Position numbers and translations under genes: made by a program
Notes under the pieces: generated by a model
Seen by the model: only the letters and a program-made list of their open reading frames with translations
Database searches by the model: none
What the model was told of the DNA's origin: nothing
In this document: positions 7,009-14,308 of the stretch, piece after piece
Layout: every line of letters starts with the position of its first letter
Numbering within the stretch: position 1 is the stretch's first letter
Assembly (NCBI GenBank): GCA_020444775.1
Contig: JAGRHX010000487.1
Span: 1-14,330 of the forward strand
Direction of reading: 5' to 3'
DNA length: 14,330 nt
DNA from: Gammaproteobacteria bacterium
GTDB lineage: Bacteria; Pseudomonadota; Gammaproteobacteria; HK1

Positions 7009-7406
7009 GGATGCCCCCCAACGTTGCGTAGCCGCGAACATGTCCGACGCGTGCGCCGCCTGGACCAAGCTTCATGACAAGCTTGCCATCGCGCATCCCC
7101 TCACCGCTTGACCTGGATCACGCACCATACCGACGTCGCGCAGCGGCCACGGATCCGACATTGCTTGATCCAGGACAGATCCGCGACCGAGCGATCGCTG
7201 CATGCTGCGCTGGTAGAGTGAAGTCGTGCGCAGGCAAGGCATGGATCGTCGCAGCCAATTGGCTACACTGCCGCGAGGCACGGCTTGCCCATGGGGCCGC
7301 GCCACCCATGCACTCCTGACACACCGACAAGACTGGCGACCTGGCAACGCTGGCCGGGCTCGACGAGCCTTCCTGGCGCTGTGAGTCGACTCGCGGAGAA
7401 CGAACA
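7009..7406. other. Divergent intergenic region with inverted repeats
   Basis: About 400 bp without a convincing gene between the minus-strand CBS-grdC-grdA operon and the plus-strand stress gene. It contains CAAGCTT-CATGAC-AAGCTTG (7066-7085), a 7-bp inverted repeat just upstream of the CBS gene; a 9-bp inverted pair CCTGGATCA (7112-7120) and TGATCCAGG (7166-7174); and the palindrome GCCAATTGGC (7254-7263) directly followed by TACACT (7264-7269), a plausible -10 element for the plus-strand gene with no good -35. These could be operators controlling both directions. Short open frames here lack homology and ribosome-binding sites. Confidence 0.4.
7254..7269 (+). promoter_or_regulatory. Possible operator palindrome abutting a -10-like TACACT
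   Basis: A 10-bp perfect palindrome GCCAATTGGC immediately precedes TACACT, which fits a sigma-70 -10 box in GC-rich proteobacteria. The distance to the stress gene start is about 140 bp. No TTGACA-like -35 is seen at 16-18 bp, so either an activator substitutes or the site is not a promoter. Confidence 0.25.
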
Positions 7407-8243
7407 ATGAAGAACCTGCTGGTGGTCGTCGAGGATTCACAGGCGGCCGATGCACGTATCGATACGGCCTGTGAGCTGACTCGACGTCTGGACGCGCATC
7501 TGACTGTGCTGGCCATCGCCCAGCCACCTACGCTCATCTATGGCACTGGCCTGGACAGCGGCGCTGAGTTCATCGTCCAGGAGATCGAGGCCTCCAAAGC
7601 ACGTATCGAGGCCGCCGCCGTTCGCGCCCGCGCTCGACTGGCCGCCAACGGAATCTCCGATGACATCCGATTGATCTCGGAGATGGCCAGCAGTATCGCC
7701 GGTCAGGTCGCCCGCCACGCTCGCTATGCCGATCTCACCTTGACCGGTCAACCGGACGAGGAGGCCTATGACCCGGCACTGCTGGACGCCTTGGAGGGCG
7801 GGCTGTTCGACAGTGGGCGGCCGATGTTGATGGTGCCGGCACGCTGGGGCGGCAAGCCGCTCGCACGCAACATCCTGGTGGCCTGGGACAGCGGTCGTGA
7901 GGCGGCCCGCGCGGTGGCCGACGCCATGCCGCTGCTGGTGCAGGCCGATCAGGTCACGCTCGCCTGCGTGGAGCCAGAGGTGGGTGGCGACGGCCATGGT
8001 GAAGAGCCGGGCGCCGACATCGCCACGGCGCTGGCACGTAATGGCGCGAAGGTCACGGTCGACACCATCGCCTCAGCAGGGCAGAGCATCTCGGATACCC
8101 TGCTCACCAAGGCCGAGGACATCGGCGCCGACCTGATCGTCATGGGCGGCTACAGCCATTCGCGATTCAGGGAAACCCTGTTCGGCGGGGTGACGCGGGA
8201 GATGATCGAGGACGCCGAGACACCGTTGCTGTTGTCGCACTGA
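7407..8243 (+). CDS. Universal stress protein with two Usp domains
   Basis: A 278-residue cytoplasmic tandem universal stress protein (UspA family). The first domain starts KNLLVVVEDSQAADARIDTACELTRRLDAHLTVL and ends near residue 150 (RPMLMVPARWGG). The second starts RNILVAWDSGREAARAVADAMPLL and ends LIVMGGYSHSRFRETLFGGVTREMIEDAETPLLLSH, the nucleotide-binding G-rich loop region of the family. Duplicated Usp proteins of this length are common in proteobacteria and respond to stress, starvation or low oxygen. The ATG at 7407 is supported by GGAGAA eight bases upstream. It is divergent from the CBS-grdC-grdA operon, so the two may share the intervening control region. A direct role in the reductase pathway is not shown. 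Confidence 0.92.
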   Translation: MKNLLVVVEDSQAADARIDTACELTRRLDAHLTVLAIAQPPTLIYGTGLDSGAEFIVQEIEASKARIEAAAVRARARLAANGISDDIRLISEMASSIAGQVARHARYADLTLTGQPDEEAYDPALLDALEGGLFDSGRPMLMVPARWGGKPLARNILVAWDSGREAARAVADAMPLLVQADQVTLACVEPEVGGDGHGEEPGADIATALARNGAKVTVDTIASAGQSISDTLLTKAEDIGADLIVMGGYSHSRFRETLFGGVTREMIEDAETPLLLSH

Positions 8244-8249
8244 CAACAG
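8229..8249 (+). terminator. Hairpin straddling the stop codon of the stress gene
   Basis: CTGTTGTC (8229-8236), loop GCACT, GACAACAG (8242-8249): a perfect 8-bp inverted repeat that includes the TGA stop (8241-8243). There is no T-run after it, so it may be a weak terminator or an RNA-stability element. Confidence 0.35.
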
Positions 8250-8337
8250 TCGGCAACTGCCGCCTGAGCCGCTGCGGGCGCCGGCGCCGAGCTCGCCGCC
8301 GGTCGCCCGCTGAACGACGTCCCCGCTCACAGACCTG

Positions 8338-8401
8338 GATGCTCACGGACATCGATGCTCGCGGACATCGATGCTCACGGACATCGATGCTCGCCGGCAT
8401 C
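8338..8401 (+). repeat. Four tandem 16-bp repeats
   Basis: Four head-to-tail copies of GATGCTCRCGGACATC: 8338-8353, 8354-8369, 8370-8385 and 8386-8401. Copies 1 and 3 are identical (CAC at positions 7-9), copy 2 has CGC there, and copy 4 has CGCC and one further change. The alternation suggests duplication of a 32-bp dimer. Each junction forms CATCGATG, an 8-bp palindrome, so the array presents regularly spaced palindromes. It lies 35 bp upstream of the PolX-N/HhH gene, in a position where it could affect that gene's expression. Confidence 0.85.
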
Positions 8402-8435
8402 GATACCCGGTCTTGATTCGAACCGGCCGGAGGAC

Positions 8436-9338
8436 ATGACCACGAGCGATTCCAGCAATGCGGTCATCGCCGAGCGCCTGGAGGAGGTAGCGGCATTGCT
8501 CGAGCAGCAGGACGCGGATCCGTTCCGGGTCACGGCCTATCGCAGGGCCGCGCGCAGCGTCCGCGAGCTGCGTCAACCGCTCATGCGGATCCATGCCGAG
8601 GGCGGACGTTCAGCATTGGTCGCGCTGCCCGCCATCGGTGAACGGATCTCGCGGGCCATCGAAGAGATGCTACAGACCGGACGCTGGGCACAGCTGGAAC
8701 GGCTGCGTGGCGAGAGCGAGCCCGAGAAGCTGTTCCAGACGCTGCCCGGTATCGGCCCGAAACTGGCCGGCGCCATCCATGAGCATCTGCACGTGGACAC
8801 ACTTGCCGATCTGGAGGCGGCCGCGCACGACGGTCGACTGGAAGACGTGCCGGGTATCGGACCACGTACCGCGGCGGCCCTGCGCGCGACCTTGAGCGAA
8901 CGTCTGTCACGCTCGCGCGGACGCGCTGACCACCCCATATCCCAGACCCGATCCGAGACCAGCTCCGAACCCGATATCGCCGCGCTGCTGCACGTCGACG
9001 CGCTCTATCGGCAACGTGCCGAGTCCAACACGCTCCCCACCATCGCGCCACGGCGCTTCAACCCGGAGCATGTGGCCTGGCTGCCGATCCTGCATACCGA
9101 GCACGGCGGTTGGAGCTATACGGCGATGTACTCGAACACGGCCAGAGCACATTCGCTGGCACGGAACCGGGACTGGGTGGTGCTGTACTTCGCCCGCGAC
9201 CATCATGACGAAGGACAGCGTACGGTGGTCACCGAGACTCACGGCCCCTTGCAGGGCGAGCGTGTGATTCGAGGCCGGGAGTCCGAGTGTCTGGAGCACC
9301 ATGCGCGACGGGCCGGCGAAGCGGAGCTGCGCGGCTGA
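8436..9338 (+). CDS. PolX N-terminal/helix-hairpin-helix DNA-binding protein without polymerase domain
   Basis: A 300-residue protein whose first half resembles the 8-kDa N-terminal domain of family X DNA polymerases. It begins SNAVIAERLEEVAALLEQQDADPFRVTAYRRAA and continues with an HhH-like LVALPAIGERISRAIEEML and two classic helix-hairpin-helix motifs, LPGIGPKLAGAIHEHL and VPGIGPRTAAALRATL, which bind the DNA backbone non-specifically. After a polar linker (about 165-185) comes a conserved-looking C-terminal domain with RFNPEHVAWLPILHTEHGGW, MYSNTARAHSLARNRDWVVLYF and TVVTETHGPLQGERVIRGRE, whose function I do not know. No nucleotidyltransferase Gly-Ser/Asp-x-Asp palm motif is present, so polymerase activity is not expected. 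The ATG at 8436 is two bases after GGAGG, an unusually short spacing; an in-frame ATG at 8355, inside the tandem repeats, is less likely. Confidence 0.82.
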   Translation: MTTSDSSNAVIAERLEEVAALLEQQDADPFRVTAYRRAARSVRELRQPLMRIHAEGGRSALVALPAIGERISRAIEEMLQTGRWAQLERLRGESEPEKLFQTLPGIGPKLAGAIHEHLHVDTLADLEAAAHDGRLEDVPGIGPRTAAALRATLSERLSRSRGRADHPISQTRSETSSEPDIAALLHVDALYRQRAESNTLPTIAPRRFNPEHVAWLPILHTEHGGWSYTAMYSNTARAHSLARNRDWVVLYFARDHHDEGQRTVVTETHGPLQGERVIRGRESECLEHHARRAGEAELRG

Positions 9339-9441
9339 GCCGCGCTCGGGTGTTCGGCCAACAGGATGGATTCGGCACGCCCCACATGCGTGTAGTGAGT
9401 CCGCAACAACGAAGGTCATTGGATACAACGGAGCAACGCAC

Positions 9442-9879
9442 ATGACGGTCTGGGTTGTTTGTGCCGATTCTGCAAGGGCTCGAATCTTCAGCGCGGAATC
9501 CGCGCGCGACCAGTTGAGCGAGGTCCAGGATCTGTCGCATCCCGAGTCGCGAATCCGGCCACGTGACATGGTCAGCGATCGGGATGGTCGTCGCGCCGAC
9601 TCGGTCGGTCGCGGCATGCACGGCGTGGGCGGAGAGCGTGACGAGCCGAAGCGAGAGGAAGCCGAGCGATTCGCGCGCACGCTGGGTCAGACCCTCAACG
9701 AGGCCGGTCGCAGCGGGCGCTATCAACGTCTGCACATTCTCGCCGCCCCGGCCTTCCTTGGGCTGTTGCGTCACCATCTGGCGGACGACGTACGGACCCT
9801 GCTGCGCAGCGAGACAGCCGCCAACATCGTCACCCAGGGCATCAAGGAGATCCGTGCGCATCTGCCGGAACGGCTCTGA
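9442..9879 (+). CDS. Host-attachment-family (baeRF-like) protein
   Basis: A 145-residue protein of the family annotated as 'host attachment protein' / 'protein required for attachment to host cells' (PF10116). It opens MTVWVVCADSARARIFSAE, the typical start strand and helix, has a variable polar middle (RIRPRDMVSDRDGRRADSVGRG), then AERFARTLGQTLNEAGRSGRYQRLHILAAPAFLGLLRHHL and a conserved end TAANIVTQGIKEIRAHLPERL. The family is related to the eRF1 domain-1 fold, and its biochemical role is uncertain; the name comes from plant-associated bacteria. The ATG at 9442 has GGAG eight bases upstream; the frame is open to 9301 but that part overlaps the previous gene. It frequently accompanies stress-protein and alcohol dehydrogenase genes in proteobacteria, as it does here. 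Confidence 0.82.
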   Translation: MTVWVVCADSARARIFSAESARDQLSEVQDLSHPESRIRPRDMVSDRDGRRADSVGRGMHGVGGERDEPKREEAERFARTLGQTLNEAGRSGRYQRLHILAAPAFLGLLRHHLADDVRTLLRSETAANIVTQGIKEIRAHLPERL

Positions 9880-9904
9880 GCGGGGCGCCCGGGATGTTCG
9901 ACAG

Positions 9905-10921
9905 ATGAAGGCAATGGTCCTGCACCGGCTGTGCGATCTGCACCTGGAGCCCTACCCGCTACGTTTGCAGGAGGTCCCCGAGCCGATACCCGGCCCGAAC
10001 CAGATCCGCATCCGGGTCGAAGCCTGTGGCGTCTGCCACACCGAGCTCGACGAGATCGAGGGTCGGACCCCACCGCCCAGACTGCCGGTCATCCCGGGCC
10101 ACGAGGTGGTGGGCCGGGTCGAGTCCAGGGGCTCGCGGGCGCGGCGCTTCCACGAGGGCGACCGAGTCGGCGTCGGTTGGATCCATCACTCCAGCGGCGC
10201 CGCCCACGAGAATCTGGATCCGGCCTTCAGCGCTACCGGTCGTGACGTCGATGGCGGCTACGCCGAGCTGATGACGGTCGACGAACGCTACGCGCAACCG
10301 GTGCCGGCGAGCTTCTCCAGTGCCAAGGCCGCGCCGCTGCTGTGTGCCGGGGCGGTGGGCTACCGGGCGCTGTCACTGTGCGGGCTGCGCGACGGTCAGG
10401 CTCTGGGACTCACCGGCTTTGGCGGCTCCGCACACCTGGTGCTGCAGCTGGCACGCTGTCTGTATCCCAACTCACCGATCTGCGTCTTCGCCCGCGAGGC
10501 GATGGTGCGTGAGTTCGCGCTGGAACTGGGTGCGGCCTGGGCCGGCGCCATTCGCGAGCGCGCGCCCTTCGCGCTCGACGCGATCATCGACACCACGCCG
10601 GCATGGCTGCCGGTCGTCGAGGCGATGGCAAATCTGAAGCCGGGCGGCCGCCTGGTGATCAACGCGATCCGCAAGGAGGATCGCGACAAGCAGGCGCTGC
10701 TCGATCTCGACTACGGCCGACATCTGTGGCTGGAGAAGGAGATCAAGTCGGTGGCCAACGTCACCGCCGGGGACATCGCCCGCTTCCTGCCGCTGGCGGA
10801 GCAGGCCGGTATCGACCCGCAAGTGCAGTGCTTCCCCCTCGAGCAGGCCAACGAGGCGCTGGGGCTGCTGAAGCGCGGTGGTGTGCGTGGCGCGTACGTG
10901 CTGGTGCCACCGGTCGGCTGA
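9905..10921 (+). CDS. Zinc-dependent alcohol dehydrogenase family protein lacking the structural-zinc cysteines
   Basis: A 338-residue medium-chain dehydrogenase/reductase. The GroES-like N-terminal domain contains VEACGVCHTELDEIEGR (catalytic-zinc Cys), IPGHEVVG (His and Glu) and LLCAGAVGYRAL (third-ligand Cys). The Rossmann loop is GLTGFGGSAH, a slightly altered GxGxxG. The lobe that normally binds structural zinc through four cysteines reads VGWIHHSSGAAHENLDPAFSA here, with no cysteine and several residues missing, so the structural zinc should be absent while the catalytic zinc is retained. The enzyme probably reduces or oxidises an alcohol/aldehyde with NAD(P)H; the substrate is unknown. 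It starts 26 bp after the host-attachment gene without a strong ribosome-binding site (GGGATG is the best) and is probably co-transcribed. Similar genes occur in fermentative or low-oxygen clusters with acetate kinase, none of which is seen here. Confidence 0.88.
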   Translation: MKAMVLHRLCDLHLEPYPLRLQEVPEPIPGPNQIRIRVEACGVCHTELDEIEGRTPPPRLPVIPGHEVVGRVESRGSRARRFHEGDRVGVGWIHHSSGAAHENLDPAFSATGRDVDGGYAELMTVDERYAQPVPASFSSAKAAPLLCAGAVGYRALSLCGLRDGQALGLTGFGGSAHLVLQLARCLYPNSPICVFAREAMVREFALELGAAWAGAIRERAPFALDAIIDTTPAWLPVVEAMANLKPGGRLVINAIRKEDRDKQALLDLDYGRHLWLEKEIKSVANVTAGDIARFLPLAEQAGIDPQVQCFPLEQANEALGLLKRGGVRGAYVLVPPVG

Positions 10922-10963
10922 GCCTGGGTTGACGCTGACCGGTTCGACCCGTACGCGGTTGAG

Positions 10964-11797
10964 CTACAGCGCGGCCAGCAGCGCTTCGTATCCCGGATAG
11001 TCCGAGCGCCGGATACAGTACTTGGTGGCCAGGGGCATCCAGCGCTCGCCGGCCCGACGCCGCCGAATCAGCTCGGCCGCGTCCGTGACACGGGTGCCAC
11101 CAACCACGTCCACACCGGCCTCGAACAGCGGATCGGGTAGGAAGCCGGCAGTCGGCCCCACCACCGAGACCGACTCGGTCCGGCGGCAGTGGCCCAGGAT
11201 CTCGTCCAACGAGTCGTTGAGGACCACGCTGCTGGTGCACAGCACCTTGTTGCAGGCCTGCAGACTCGATGGATCCAGACTGAAGGACAGACGCGGATGC
11301 TCCAGGACCTGCCGCGGCCGGCGCTCGATCACCACCAGCCGCGCGCCGCTGGCGAGTATCCGCTCAGGCAGCGACGGGAACAGGCCGACCATGCCGACCA
11401 CGTCGTCCGCGCATGGTGCCAGCAGCCCGATGGAGTCGGTGTCCACATCGAGCTCGAAACGCGCTCGCTCGAATACGCACTGACCGATGGCATTGATGGC
11501 CCCCATCGCCAGCGTGCGAGCGGTCTGGTCGCCGTCGATCAGCTCACGGGCCAGCGCCGCGGGATCACGTCCGACCAGACGCGCGGGCTCGAAGCGCTCG
11601 TGCAGCACCTGCAGGGTGTCACCGAGCAGCACGAAGCACAGACCCACGCTGCCATCACCGAGCACGAACACCCCGAACTCCGAGCTGCGATCCGCGTCGT
11701 GCTCGACCGGCGGAAAGTCCACCTCCACGATCGGCGGCAGCGACATTCTCGCCTGGATCCGATCGACCAGCGCCATGTAGCGCGCAAGGATGGTCAT
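10964..11797 (-). CDS. DUF364-type protein (putative heavy-metal chelation domain)
   Basis: A 277-residue protein with the two-part layout of the DUF4213-DUF364 family. The N-terminal part (about 1-105) includes FGVFVLGDGSVGLCFVLLGDTL and AMGAINAIGQ; the C-terminal part (about 120-265) includes VGMVGLFPSLPERILASGARLVVIERRP, CNKVLCTSSVVLNDSLDEIL and VSVVGPTAGFLPDPLFEAGVDVVGG. Structures of relatives suggested metal or ligand binding, and genes of this family often sit near metal-related or anaerobic enzyme genes, but no enzyme activity is established. The ATG overlaps the stop of the upstream VOC gene by four bases (ATGA), so both should be translated together. It converges with the alcohol dehydrogenase gene 42 bp away, where I see no clear terminator. 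Confidence 0.78.
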   Translation of the reverse strand: MTILARYMALVDRIQARMSLPPIVEVDFPPVEHDADRSSEFGVFVLGDGSVGLCFVLLGDTLQVLHERFEPARLVGRDPAALARELIDGDQTARTLAMGAINAIGQCVFERARFELDVDTDSIGLLAPCADDVVGMVGLFPSLPERILASGARLVVIERRPRQVLEHPRLSFSLDPSSLQACNKVLCTSSVVLNDSLDEILGHCRRTESVSVVGPTAGFLPDPLFEAGVDVVGGTRVTDAAELIRRRRAGERWMPLATKYCIRRSDYPGYEALLAAL

Positions 11798-12183
11798 GGC
11801 CGCGCACCCGCCGCGGGTCCGTAGTCACTGATCTCGATGAGGTTGCCCGACGGGTCGTTGAAGTACACCGACTGCATCGGCCCCTGTGCGCCGGATTTCT
11901 CTACCGGTCCTTCGAGGATCTCGATCGACTGCGCCTTCAGATGCTCGATGACCCGGGCCAGCGGCCGATCCGCAATCAGGCACAGATCGCCCGAGCCCAC
12001 CGCGGCGTGATTGCGTCGCTCCTGGCCCAGGTACTGCAGATTGATCTTCTGATTGCCGAACTTCAGCGCCTTACGCCCTTCGGCAAAGGTGATGATCTCC
12101 ACCTGCAGGACCCGGGCGAAGAACTCGACCGACTCGTCGATGTCTCGCACCGTCAATACCACATGGTCGATATGACTTATCAT
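11794..12183 (-). CDS. VOC (glyoxalase/bleomycin resistance) family protein
   Basis: A 129-residue single-chain vicinal-oxygen-chelate protein built of two beta-alpha-beta-beta-beta repeats. The first repeat starts MISHIDHVVLTVRDIDESVEFF, with His7 at the usual first metal position. The second ends VYFNDPSGNLIEISDYG, with Glu117 at the usual last metal position. The middle ligand position appears to be within GSGDLCLIA, where a cysteine replaces the common histidine. This resembles the small 'VOC family virulence protein' or FosX-like group, but fosfomycin hydrolysis cannot be claimed. The ATG at 12183 is preferred over the upstream 12219 codon because GGAGAGGG lies just before it and homology starts there. 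It is 55 bp downstream of the transporter gene, and its stop overlaps the DUF364 start. Confidence 0.85.
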   Translation of the reverse strand: MISHIDHVVLTVRDIDESVEFFARVLQVEIITFAEGRKALKFGNQKINLQYLGQERRNHAAVGSGDLCLIADRPLARVIEHLKAQSIEILEGPVEKSGAQGPMQSVYFNDPSGNLIEISDYGPAAGARP

Positions 12184-12238
12184 CGTTGCCCTCTCCACAA
12201 ACCCGTCAGTCATCGACACCCACGATACGATGCTCCCG

Positions 12239-13162
12239 CTACCGCAGCCGCTGACGCTTGAGCTGCGCCTCTCGATAAGAGATGTACAGGCCGGCGCCGA
12301 ACACGACCGCCGCCCCCAACCAGACCTCCAGGCCGGCGATCTCGCCGAACAACAGCCAGGCCGCGGCGGCGACGATGGGCAGACGCGAGAAATCCAGCGG
12401 CTGCAGGGCCGCCACCTCCTGCATGGCGTAGGCGCGCACGTGGAACCAGTGCGCGCCGGCGGCCAGCGCGCCCAGGGCCAGCAACCAGACGAAGGCCGGC
12501 AACGGCGGCCATTGCCAGAAGAACAGACTCGGCACCAGCGCGCAAAGCGCCATCATCACCGCCTGGTAGAAGAGGATGGTATTGGGTCGCTCATACGCGG
12601 TCAGATGACGGACCACGATCACGGTTGCGCCCCAGCTGGCCGAGGAGAACAAGACCAGCCAGGTTGCCCAGTGAAAGTCCTTGAATCCCGGTTGGATGAT
12701 GATGAGGGTCCCGGCGAAACCTATCAAGGTGGCTGACCAGCGCCTGATCCGGATCCGCTCACCGAGAAACAATGCCGCGAGCAAGGTCGCCCACAGCGGC
12801 GCGGTGAAGCCCAGCGCGGTCAGATCGGCGAGCGGCATCAACGGCACGGCATAGAACCAGGCCAGCATCGAGGCCGCGTTGACGAAGCCACGTAACATCA
12901 ACAGCCCGGGGCGCTGACATCGGAACACCCGCATGCCGTCCACCGGCAGGACCAGCAACAGGATGAAGACGATGGCGAACAGATTGCGGAAGAAAGCGAT
13001 CTCGAACGGATGCACGTCCTCGGCCGCGAAACGCACGAAGATACTGTTGAACGAAAAGCAACCGCAGGCCGCAAGCATGAACAATGCCGCCTTGATGGGG
13101 CGGATCTCACGCGTTCTGAGGGCCGTCGATCGGGCCACCTTGCTTCGGGCCAGCACCGGCAC
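12239..13162 (-). CDS. EamA/DMT family membrane transporter
   Basis: A 307-residue inner-membrane protein of the drug/metabolite transporter superfamily with two EamA repeats and about ten hydrophobic helices. The first repeat spans residues about 25-155 (ALFMLAACGCFSFNSIFVRF, FFRNLFAIVFILLLVLP, ALGFTAPLWATLLAALFLGE, LIGFAGTLIIIQPGF). The second spans about 165-298 (TWLVLFSSASWGATVIVVRH, LQPLDFSRLPIVAAAAWLLF, VWLGAAVVFGAGLYI). The topology and the LGE and FGE ends of helices 4 and 9 fit the family. The substrate is unknown. The start is a GTG at 13162 that shares one base with the TAG stop of the SPFH gene, so translation is probably coupled; the first 20 residues are basic and cytoplasmic. 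A later start is possible. Confidence 0.9.
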   Translation of the reverse strand: MPVLARSKVARSTALRTREIRPIKAALFMLAACGCFSFNSIFVRFAAEDVHPFEIAFFRNLFAIVFILLLVLPVDGMRVFRCQRPGLLMLRGFVNAASMLAWFYAVPLMPLADLTALGFTAPLWATLLAALFLGERIRIRRWSATLIGFAGTLIIIQPGFKDFHWATWLVLFSSASWGATVIVVRHLTAYERPNTILFYQAVMMALCALVPSLFFWQWPPLPAFVWLLALGALAAGAHWFHVRAYAMQEVAALQPLDFSRLPIVAAAAWLLFGEIAGLEVWLGAAVVFGAGLYISYREAQLKRQRLR

Positions 13163-14061
13163 TAACGGAGCGGCGTCATCGGCTCGCCCATGTGCATCAA
13201 CGGCAAGGGCATGGGGCTGCTGCCATCGAGGAAATACAGCTTGGCGGCGGGATCCTTGGCGATGGACTCGAGCGACTTTAGCGCCTGCAGACGCACGTAG
13301 CTTGGATTATCACCGATCGCCTGATTGATACGCTCGATCTCGTAGGCCTGCGCATCGGCCAGCACGCGGCGCCGGGCTGCCTGCTCCTCGGCCGCCTCGC
13401 GTTCGGCTTGCGCGGCGGCGATCTTCTGCTGCTGCTCGGTGCGGAATCGCTCGAGCTCCGCCTTCTGCTTCTCCACCGCCTGCTCACGCTCCTTCTTGCC
13501 TTCGATCGCCTTGATGATGAACGGCGGCAAGGTGATGTCCCTGATCAGGACGGCCTGGATCTCTACACCTTTGGGTGCCAGATAGCTGCGCAGTCCCTCG
13601 AGCAACGCGCCTTGCAGCATGTCCTGGGTACGCTCGAGGAAGAAGTCCTCGGCCCGTCGAATGGACTTGCCCTGCTCGCGCAGCACCGAGCGTAGCTTCG
13701 GCACCAGGTGCACATCGAGCACATCACTGGCAGTACCGGTCTCCTTGAGCACGCGCGGCGCGTCCTCACGTCGCAACCGATACTGCACGCTGACATCGAC
13801 CTGCGTCTGCAGCTGGTCCTGACTGGGCACGTTCGCGGTCTCCTTGTGAGACTTCTCGCGGACGTCGAACATATACCAGTCGTATAGGGGATTGACGGGC
13901 ACGTGCAGACCTTCCTCGTAGGGCGTCGGACGTACGTCACCGAACAGGGTGGCGACCGCAACGTGGCCGGGCGGCACCACCTGGTACAGTCGGGTGCCGA
14001 AGGCCAACAGGACAATCAGCACCACGATCACGACCACCAGCGAGAGCTTGAGCCTTTTCAA
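13162..14061 (-). CDS. SPFH/prohibitin (band 7) family membrane protein
   Basis: A 299-residue protein with one N-terminal membrane anchor (about residues 6-24, LSLVVVIVVLIVLLAFGTR), an SPFH/band-7 domain (about 25-195, with VVPPGHVAVATLFGDV, EEGLHVPVNPLYDWYMFDVRE and LRSYLAPKGVEIQAVLIRDI), and a long charged coiled coil (about 195-255, rich in Glu, Lys, Ala and Gln). The family forms large membrane rings that organise microdomains or control membrane proteases (prohibitin, HflK/C). This is closer to stand-alone prohibitin-like proteins than to HflC, as no hflK partner adjoins. The start is a TTG at 14061, chosen because a perfect GGAGG lies five bases upstream and no ATG precedes the anchor. 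It heads a minus-strand run with the transporter, VOC and DUF364 genes. Confidence 0.9.
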   Translation of the reverse strand: MKRLKLSLVVVIVVLIVLLAFGTRLYQVVPPGHVAVATLFGDVRPTPYEEGLHVPVNPLYDWYMFDVREKSHKETANVPSQDQLQTQVDVSVQYRLRREDAPRVLKETGTASDVLDVHLVPKLRSVLREQGKSIRRAEDFFLERTQDMLQGALLEGLRSYLAPKGVEIQAVLIRDITLPPFIIKAIEGKKEREQAVEKQKAELERFRTEQQQKIAAAQAEREAAEEQAARRRVLADAQAYEIERINQAIGDNPSYVRLQALKSLESIAKDPAAKLYFLDGSSPMPLPLMHMGEPMTPLR

Positions 14062-14308
14062 CTTATCCTCCAGGACACCCGGCGGCGAGCGCGCAGGCTA
14101 TCACAGGCTGATTGGGCACGAACGCGCCGCGTCGCAAAGCCTGGCGCCGCCGCTCAAGAATCTCACCGCGCAGTCGCTTGATCCCCGCGTGAGGTCCGCG
14201 CGTTCAGGAACCGATGCGACGGCGATGCTTCGACCCGGATGGGTCTACACTGCCCGATACGCGCTCCCAACCCGTTATCGGCCACCGGTCTCGATCTGGA
14301 GCGTGTCC
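14062..14308. promoter_or_regulatory. Divergent intergenic region with a possible promoter
   Basis: A 247-bp region between the minus-strand SPFH gene and the plus-strand gene at the window end. TACACT at 14246-14251 resembles a -10 box for the plus-strand gene, about 57 bp before its start, but no good -35 is seen. It shares TCTACACTGCC-like context with TACACTGCC at 7264. I see no RNA gene or strong hairpin here. Confidence 0.25.

Noticed and set aside
7074..7319. Small plus-strand frame (81 codons) in the intergenic region before the stress gene.
   Set aside because: No ribosome-binding site, no recognisable motif, and it overlaps the inverted repeats that look regulatory.
8338..8401. Possible CRISPR array.
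   Set aside because: The 16-bp units are directly adjacent with no spacers, and no cas gene is nearby; it is a simple tandem repeat.
11189..12736. Plus-strand open frames opposite DUF364, VOC and the transporter genes.
   Set aside because: They are shadows of the minus-strand genes, without ribosome-binding sites or similarity.
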